From: Alphaproteobacteria bacterium
Lineage (GTDB): Bacteria > Pseudomonadota > Alphaproteobacteria > Micropepsales > Micropepsaceae
Assembly: GCA_019245415.1 (NCBI GenBank)
Contig: JAFARO010000012.1
Span: 103,550 to 167,549 of the forward strand
Direction: 5' to 3'
DNA: 64,000 nucleotides
This document shows positions 59,734 to 64,000 of the stretch, in pieces. A model generated the notes under the pieces. It made no database searches, was not told the origin of the DNA, and worked only from the letters and a program-made list of their open reading frames with translations. The first letter of the stretch is position 1. Each line of letters starts with the position of its first letter. Both the position numbers and the translations under genes were made by a program.

Positions 59734-61590
59734 CTACACCGCGTTCATCGTCAGCAGTTCGTATGCCGCCACCGGCTCGCCGTTCTGGTTGGCGACGTTC
59801 ACCGCCCAGCGCACCTCGCCATATTGCTCGTTGCGCAGCGACTTCGCTTTCGCCGTCAGGCGCACGGTGATCGCGTCGCCGGGCTTCACGGGCTTCAAGA
59901 AGCGCAGATTGTCGAGGCCGTAATTGGCCAGCACCGGCCCCGGCGGCGGATCGACGAACAGGCCGGCGGCGAACGCCAGGATCAGATAGCCGTGCGCCAC
60001 GCGTCCGCCGAACAGCGGGTTGGCCTTCGCCGCCTCCTCGTCCATGTGGGCGTAGAACGTGTCGCCGGTGAAATGGGCGAAATGCTCGATGTCGTCGAGC
60101 GTGATCGTTCGCGGCTCGGTTACCAGCGTCTTGCCGAGCTCGAGCTCGCCGAATTTGAGCCGGAAGGGGTGCGGCCCTTCGGTCGCCTCCGGCGCGCCGC
60201 TCATCCAGGCATGCGTCACCGCGCTCAGCATGCGCGGCGAGCCCTGCAGCGCGGTGCGCTGCATGTAATGCAGCATGCCGCGCAGCCCGCCCATCTCCTC
60301 GCCGCCGCCGGCGCGCCCCGGTCCGCCATGCACGAGCACCGGGAGCGGCGAACCATGGCCGGTGGACTCCTTGGCGCAGTCGCGGTCGAGAATGAGGATG
60401 CGGCCGTGGAAGGAACCCGCGCCCATCACCAGGCGCTCCGCAATCTTGGGATCGTGCGTGAACACGGACATGACGAGCGAACCCTTGCCGCGATTGGCGA
60501 GCGCGATCGCCTCGTCGAGATCGCGATAGGGCATCAAGGTCGCGACGGGCCCGAAAGCCTCCACATCGTGCACGCGATCGGACTCGGCGGGGCGGTCGCA
60601 GCGCAGCAGCACCGGCTCCATCGCCGCGCCCTCGCCATCGGGATCTCCCACCACGATACGCGCGTCCCTGGCAATTTCCTCCACCTTGGCGCGCACATCG
60701 GCGCCTTGCGCGGCGTTGACCAGCGTGCCCATGCCGCTAACCCCACCCAGTGCGGTCTTAAGCGCCGTCTCCGCCGCGTCCAGCAGGGCTGCCGGCACGA
60801 AGGCGCGGCGAATGGCGGTGCATTTCTGGCCCGCCTTGACCGTCATCTCCCGCACGACTTCCTTGATGAAGAGATCGAACTCCGGATATTCGGGTCCGGC
60901 ATCGGGACCCAGGATCGCGGCATTGAGCGAATCCTGTTCGGCGATGAAGCGCACGCCTTCGCGGATGACGGTGGGATGCGCTTTGAGCTTCGCCGCCGTC
61001 TCTGCCGAACCCGTGAACGACACCACGTCCTGGCCGGTGAGATGCTCGAACAAATCGCCGACACCGCCGACGATAAGCTGCACCGCGCCTTCGGGCAGGA
61101 CCTTGGCCTCTTGCAGAATTCGGAACGCGGCCTCAGCCAGCGTCACGCTCGCCGTCGCCGGCTTGACGATCGCCGGCACGCCGGCCAGCAGGGTCGGCGC
61201 CAGCTTCTCCAGCATGCCCCAGACCGGGAAGTTGAAGGCGTTGATGTGCACCGCCACGCCCTGCAGCGGCGTGAAGACGTGGATGCCGGCGAAGGTGCCG
61301 CGCTTGGAGAGTGGCTCAGTTGTGCCATCGATCAAGATGCGGTCGTTGGGAAGCTCGCGCCGGCCCTTTGAGGAATAGGAGTACAAGGTTCCCGCGCCGC
61401 CTTCGATGTCGATCCAGGAATCCGATTTGGTGGCGCCGGTGTCGGCGGACAGCGCGTAGAGCTCCTCCTTGCGCGCCATGATGGCGTCGCCCAGCGCCTT
61501 CAGCATCCTGGCGCGTTGATGGAACGTCATCGCGCGCAGGGCGGGACCGCCCGTGTCGCGGGCATGCGCCGCAAGCTTGCGGAAATCCAT
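59734..61590 (-). CDS. paaZ: PaaZ: oxepin-CoA hydrolase/3-oxo-5,6-dehydrosuberyl-CoA semialdehyde dehydrogenase
   Basis: A 618-residue bifunctional enzyme. Aldehyde dehydrogenase part: NFPVWGMLEKLAP, Glu in EQDSLN and nucleophile Cys in GQKCTAIRR. MaoC/hydratase part from about residue 480: FTGDTFYAHMDEEAA and VAHGYLILAFAAGL. Compared with my recollection of E. coli PaaZ (about 680 residues), roughly the first 45 residues are missing. A TGA two codons before the ATG proves the frame cannot extend. paaG ends three bases before it. Confidence 0.9.
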   Translation of the reverse strand: MDFRKLAAHARDTGGPALRAMTFHQRARMLKALGDAIMARKEELYALSADTGATKSDSWIDIEGGAGTLYSYSSKGRRELPNDRILIDGTTEPLSKRGTFAGIHVFTPLQGVAVHINAFNFPVWGMLEKLAPTLLAGVPAIVKPATASVTLAEAAFRILQEAKVLPEGAVQLIVGGVGDLFEHLTGQDVVSFTGSAETAAKLKAHPTVIREGVRFIAEQDSLNAAILGPDAGPEYPEFDLFIKEVVREMTVKAGQKCTAIRRAFVPAALLDAAETALKTALGGVSGMGTLVNAAQGADVRAKVEEIARDARIVVGDPDGEGAAMEPVLLRCDRPAESDRVHDVEAFGPVATLMPYRDLDEAIALANRGKGSLVMSVFTHDPKIAERLVMGAGSFHGRILILDRDCAKESTGHGSPLPVLVHGGPGRAGGGEEMGGLRGMLHYMQRTALQGSPRMLSAVTHAWMSGAPEATEGPHPFRLKFGELELGKTLVTEPRTITLDDIEHFAHFTGDTFYAHMDEEAAKANPLFGGRVAHGYLILAFAAGLFVDPPPGPVLANYGLDNLRFLKPVKPGDAITVRLTAKAKSLRNEQYGEVRWAVNVANQNGEPVAAYELLTMNAV

Positions 61591-61593
61591 GGC

Positions 61594-62385
61594 TCAGTTC
61601 CCCGTGTATTTGGGTGGACGCTTCTCGGAGAACGCTGCGACGCCCTCGCGGTAATCGTTGGAACGTCCGAGCTCGCGCTGCATGTCGCGCTCCAGGTCGA
61701 GATGGGCGTGCAGGGGATTGTCCCAGCCCTCGCGGATGGCGCGCTTGATCGCGGCAAAGCCCTTGGTAGGCCCCTTGGCGAGCTTCTGCACCAGCGCCTC
61801 GCTCTCGTCCTTCAGCGCCGCGTCGTCCACCGCTTTCCAGATCAGGCCCCAGCTCTCGGCTTGTTCCGCTGTGATGGGCTGACCGGTGATCGCGACGCCC
61901 ATCGCGCGCGCCTGTCCCACCAGCCTGGGCAGGATCCAGGTGCCGCCGGAGTCTGGCACCAGACCGATATTGGCGAAGGACTGGATGAACTTGGCACTCT
62001 TGGCCGCGAACACGATGTCGGCGGCGAAAGCGATGTTGGCGCCCGCGCCGGCGGCGACGCCGTTCACGGCGCAGACCACGGGCTTGGGCAGCGCCACGAG
62101 GCGGCGGATCAGCGGGTTGTAGCTGCGCTCCAGCGCGGCACCCAGATCGGTATCGCCGCCGCTCGCCGCCACCGCCGGATCGCTGAGGTCCTGGCCCGCG
62201 CAGAAACCGCGACCCGCGCCGGTGATCAGCAGCGCGCGGACCTGCGCATCGCGCTCGACCTGCGACAGCGCTTGCGCCACCTCTTCGTGCATGGCCTGAG
62301 TGAAGCTGTTGAGCCGGTCGGGACGGTTGAGCGTCAGCCGCGCCGCGCCGTCCGCGACTTCGAACAGGATGGTATCGAACGCCAT
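61594..62385 (-). CDS. paaG: PaaG: 1,2-epoxyphenylacetyl-CoA isomerase
   Basis: A 263-residue crotonase-family enzyme. RGFCAGQDLSDPA and NIGLVPDSGGTWILPRL are the PaaG-type oxyanion and acid segments (Asp in PDSGGT). It converts the ring epoxide to oxepin-CoA, which PaaZ opens. First gene of the minus-strand paaG-paaZ-paaK unit, with tight spacing. Confidence 0.9.
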   Translation of the reverse strand: MAFDTILFEVADGAARLTLNRPDRLNSFTQAMHEEVAQALSQVERDAQVRALLITGAGRGFCAGQDLSDPAVAASGGDTDLGAALERSYNPLIRRLVALPKPVVCAVNGVAAGAGANIAFAADIVFAAKSAKFIQSFANIGLVPDSGGTWILPRLVGQARAMGVAITGQPITAEQAESWGLIWKAVDDAALKDESEALVQKLAKGPTKGFAAIKRAIREGWDNPLHAHLDLERDMQRELGRSNDYREGVAAFSEKRPPKYTGN

Positions 62386-62465
62386 GGCAGCTTCTCCTGC
62401 GCCCGTTGTCGAGCTCCAAAGAAGGCTTAAGATGGACCGAAAGTGCGGTCAACGAAAGCGGGACG

Positions 62466-62897
62466 ATGAGCGACGCCGATGAGCTGGCGCGGCGTGTGGC
62501 CGAGACCTTGCGGGCGCGCGAGGGCACCGGACCCGCGCTCGGCATCGGCCTTGAGGACGCGCGCGAAGGCTATGCCCGCGTCGCCATGATCGTGCGGAAA
62601 GACATGCTCAACGGCAAGAACATGGCGCATGGCGGCATGATCTTCACCCTCGCCGACACCGCCTTCGCCTATGCCTGCAATTGCCGCAACGCGAATACCG
62701 TGGCGCAGAGCGCGAGCATCTCATTCCTCGCGCCGGGGCGGGAGGGCGATCGGCTCCAGGCCGAGGCGCGCGAAGTGAGCCTTGCCGGCCGCAGCGGCGT
62801 TTATCAGGTGACGGTCTCCAATCAGCACGGCGAGACGGTCGCGGTGTTCCAGGGGCATTCGCGCACCATAGGCGGCGCCATCCTCCCCGAGGCCTAA
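62466..62897 (+). CDS. paaI: PaaI: hydroxyphenylacetyl-CoA thioesterase
   Basis: A 143-residue hotdog-fold thioesterase. GIGLEDAREGYARVAM and NMAHGGMIFTLADTAFAYA contain the catalytic Asp and helix typical of PaaI. It rescues CoA from dead-end CoA esters in the phenylacetate route. Divergent from paaG; the start at 62466 lies 80 bases from the paaG ATG. Confidence 0.88.
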   Translation: MSDADELARRVAETLRAREGTGPALGIGLEDAREGYARVAMIVRKDMLNGKNMAHGGMIFTLADTAFAYACNCRNANTVAQSASISFLAPGREGDRLQAEAREVSLAGRSGVYQVTVSNQHGETVAVFQGHSRTIGGAILPEA

Positions 62898-62943
62898 AGG
62901 GCCGCAAATTTGCCGGCGCGGCGAATTCTTATAGGATGCAGCC

Positions 62944-63930
62944 ATGTATACGACCGAACTCGACAAGCAGCGCCACACCGTCGTCACCCAGGAAGACCCG
63001 GAGAAGCTCGCCGCCTTCGAGGCGCGTGTCGCCGCGGACGATTTCATCGAGCCCAAGGACTGGATGCCCGAGGCGTATCGCAAGACGCTGATCCGTCAGA
63101 TTTCGCAGCATGCCCATTCCGAAGTCGTCGGCATGCTGCCCGAGGGCAACTGGATCACGCGCGCGCCGAGCCTGCGCCGCAAGGCAGTGCTCCTCGCCAA
63201 GGTGCAGGACGAGGGCGGCCACGGGCTTTATCTCTACGCGGCTGCCGAGACGCTCGGCATCAGCCGGGACGAGATGATCGAGGCGCTGCATTCCGGCCGC
63301 GCCAAATATTCGACGATCTTCAATTATCCGACACTGACCTGGGCCGACATCGGCGCCATCGGATGGCTGGTCGATGGGGCCGCGATCATGAACCAGGTGC
63401 CGCTGCAGCGCACCTCCTACGGGCCCTATGCCCGCGCCATGGTCCGCGTCTGCAAGGAGGAAAGCTTCCACCAGCGTCAGGGCTATGAGATCATGATGCA
63501 CCTGGCCGCCGGCACGCCGGACCAAGTGCGGATGGCGCAGGATGCGCTGAACCGCTGGTGGTGGCCGTCGCTGATGATGTTCGGCCCGCCCGATGCGGAC
63601 AGCCCCAATACCGCGCAGTCGATGCGCTGGCGGATCAAGCGCGACACCAATGACGAGCTGCGCCAGAAGTTCGTGGACATCACCGTCCCCCAGGCCGACG
63701 CGCTCGGGCTGAAGGTCCCCGACCCGGATCTCGCCTGGAACGAGACCAAAGGCGGCTACGATTTCGGCGCCGTCGACTGGGAGGAATTCTACGCGGTCGT
63801 CCGCGGCGAGGGCCCGGTCGCGAAGGAAAGGATGAAGGCCCGCCGCGAAGCCTGGGAGTCGAACGCCTGGGTCCGCGAGGCCGCCGCGGCCCATGCGGAG
63901 AAGAAGGCGGCGAAGAGGGAAGCGGCGTGA
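62944..63930 (+). CDS. paaA: PaaA: 1,2-phenylacetyl-CoA epoxidase catalytic subunit
   Basis: A 328-residue ferritin-like di-iron protein. Ligand motifs [11 protein letters not shown] region (E60), DEGGH (E90, H93) and the second pair in CKEESFHQ fit PaaA. It catalyses epoxidation of the aromatic ring of phenylacetyl-CoA with PaaB, C and E, which would lie to the right of the window. 46 bases after paaI, so paaI-paaA probably form one unit. Confidence 0.95.
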   Translation: MYTTELDKQRHTVVTQEDPEKLAAFEARVAADDFIEPKDWMPEAYRKTLIRQISQHAHSEVVGMLPEGNWITRAPSLRRKAVLLAKVQDEGGHGLYLYAAAETLGISRDEMIEALHSGRAKYSTIFNYPTLTWADIGAIGWLVDGAAIMNQVPLQRTSYGPYARAMVRVCKEESFHQRQGYEIMMHLAAGTPDQVRMAQDALNRWWWPSLMMFGPPDADSPNTAQSMRWRIKRDTNDELRQKFVDITVPQADALGLKVPDPDLAWNETKGGYDFGAVDWEEFYAVVRGEGPVAKERMKARREAWESNAWVREAAAAHAEKKAAKREAA

Positions 63931-63945
63931 TGCGACACTTCAAAT

Positions 63946-64000
63946 CCGCCCCGGAACGGGGAGGGGGACCGCCGGCGAAGCCGGTGGTGGAGGGGTCGCG
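63946..64000. repeat. Partial GC-rich intergenic repeat at the window edge
   Basis: CCGCCCCGGAACGGGGAGGG and GCCGGCGAAGCCGGTGG are REP-like hairpin segments directly after paaA. The rest is outside the window. Confidence 0.45.

Noticed and set aside
1..64000. CRISPR array or insertion sequence
   Set aside because: No regularly spaced repeat-spacer pattern, no cas genes and no DDE transposase with terminal repeats were seen; the repeats found are operator-like, att-like or REP-like.

Overview
The window looks like an alphaproteobacterial chromosome segment: high GC, Caulobacter/rhizobia-like tRNA genes, a phenylacetyl-CoA cluster and dispersed GC-rich palindromes. It has two parts joined at a tRNA gene at about 30.9 kb. 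Left of this is accessory DNA, a composite mobile island whose left end lies outside the window. Right of it is a chromosomal backbone rich in periplasmic redox proteins and aromatic catabolism. The genus cannot be named from the sequence alone.

Island (1-30.95 kb). (a) 1-2406, minus strand: a WYL regulator followed by a bacterial ubiquitin-like conjugation operon (Ubl, E2, and a JAB-E1 fusion cut by the window edge). (b) 2567-8475: mobilization genes (relaxase, small accessory protein, hairpin-rich oriT candidate, SprT-like protein, and a coupling ATPase without membrane segments). No type IV secretion genes are visible. (c) 8492-14137: an ankyrin/unknown pair, then a five-gene envelope operon (membrane-anchored retropepsin-like protease, beta-rich protein, DUF4407 protein, two-TM protein, coiled-coil protein). 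(d) 14190-15606: ArdC-type antirestriction protein with two small partners. (e) 15944-24617: one tightly packed minus-strand unit encoding a ribbon-helix-helix protein, HsdR, HsdS and HsdM, followed by a phospholipase C-type phosphoesterase, an ankyrin lipoprotein and an HNH-like protein. (f) 24.7-26.5 kb: tyrosine integrase module with a tRNA 3' remnant and paired 9-bp repeats. (g) 27.2-30.95 kb: small genes, a Y-family polymerase and a large serine recombinase whose last codons lie inside the tRNA(CAT) gene. A 20-bp tandem motif (GCGAGG repeated at one helical turn) recurs in front of four island transcription units and probably marks a shared control circuit.

Backbone (31-64 kb). 31-37 kb holds secreted proteins and hydrolases (SIMPL protein, amidohydrolase, oligoendopeptidase F, dienelactone hydrolase). 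At 37.3-37.9 kb are tRNA-Gly, a truncated beta-repeat gene and an inverted copy of the tRNA(CAT) 3' half. Then come a cytochrome P450 and an SDR, followed by an electron-transfer block (cupredoxin, haem-bearing outer-membrane barrel, HiPIP, TPP-dependent oxidase coupled to a tri-haem cytochrome c).

45.6-58.3 kb is an aromatic/indole catabolic region. It has indolepyruvate oxidoreductase subunits with a cyclase/isatin-hydrolase-like enzyme, divergent from an anthraniloyl-CoA-type monooxygenase/OYE fusion with SDR, MarR, enoyl-CoA hydratase and RidA, then a 2-oxoacid dehydrogenase E1 fusion and E2. 58.5-63.9 kb is a phenylacetate (paa) cluster: paaK, paaZ and paaG on one strand, paaI and paaA diverging. 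Together these genes would convert aromatic amino-acid side products to CoA thioesters and oxidise them. No rRNA, CRISPR array or insertion sequence was recognised.
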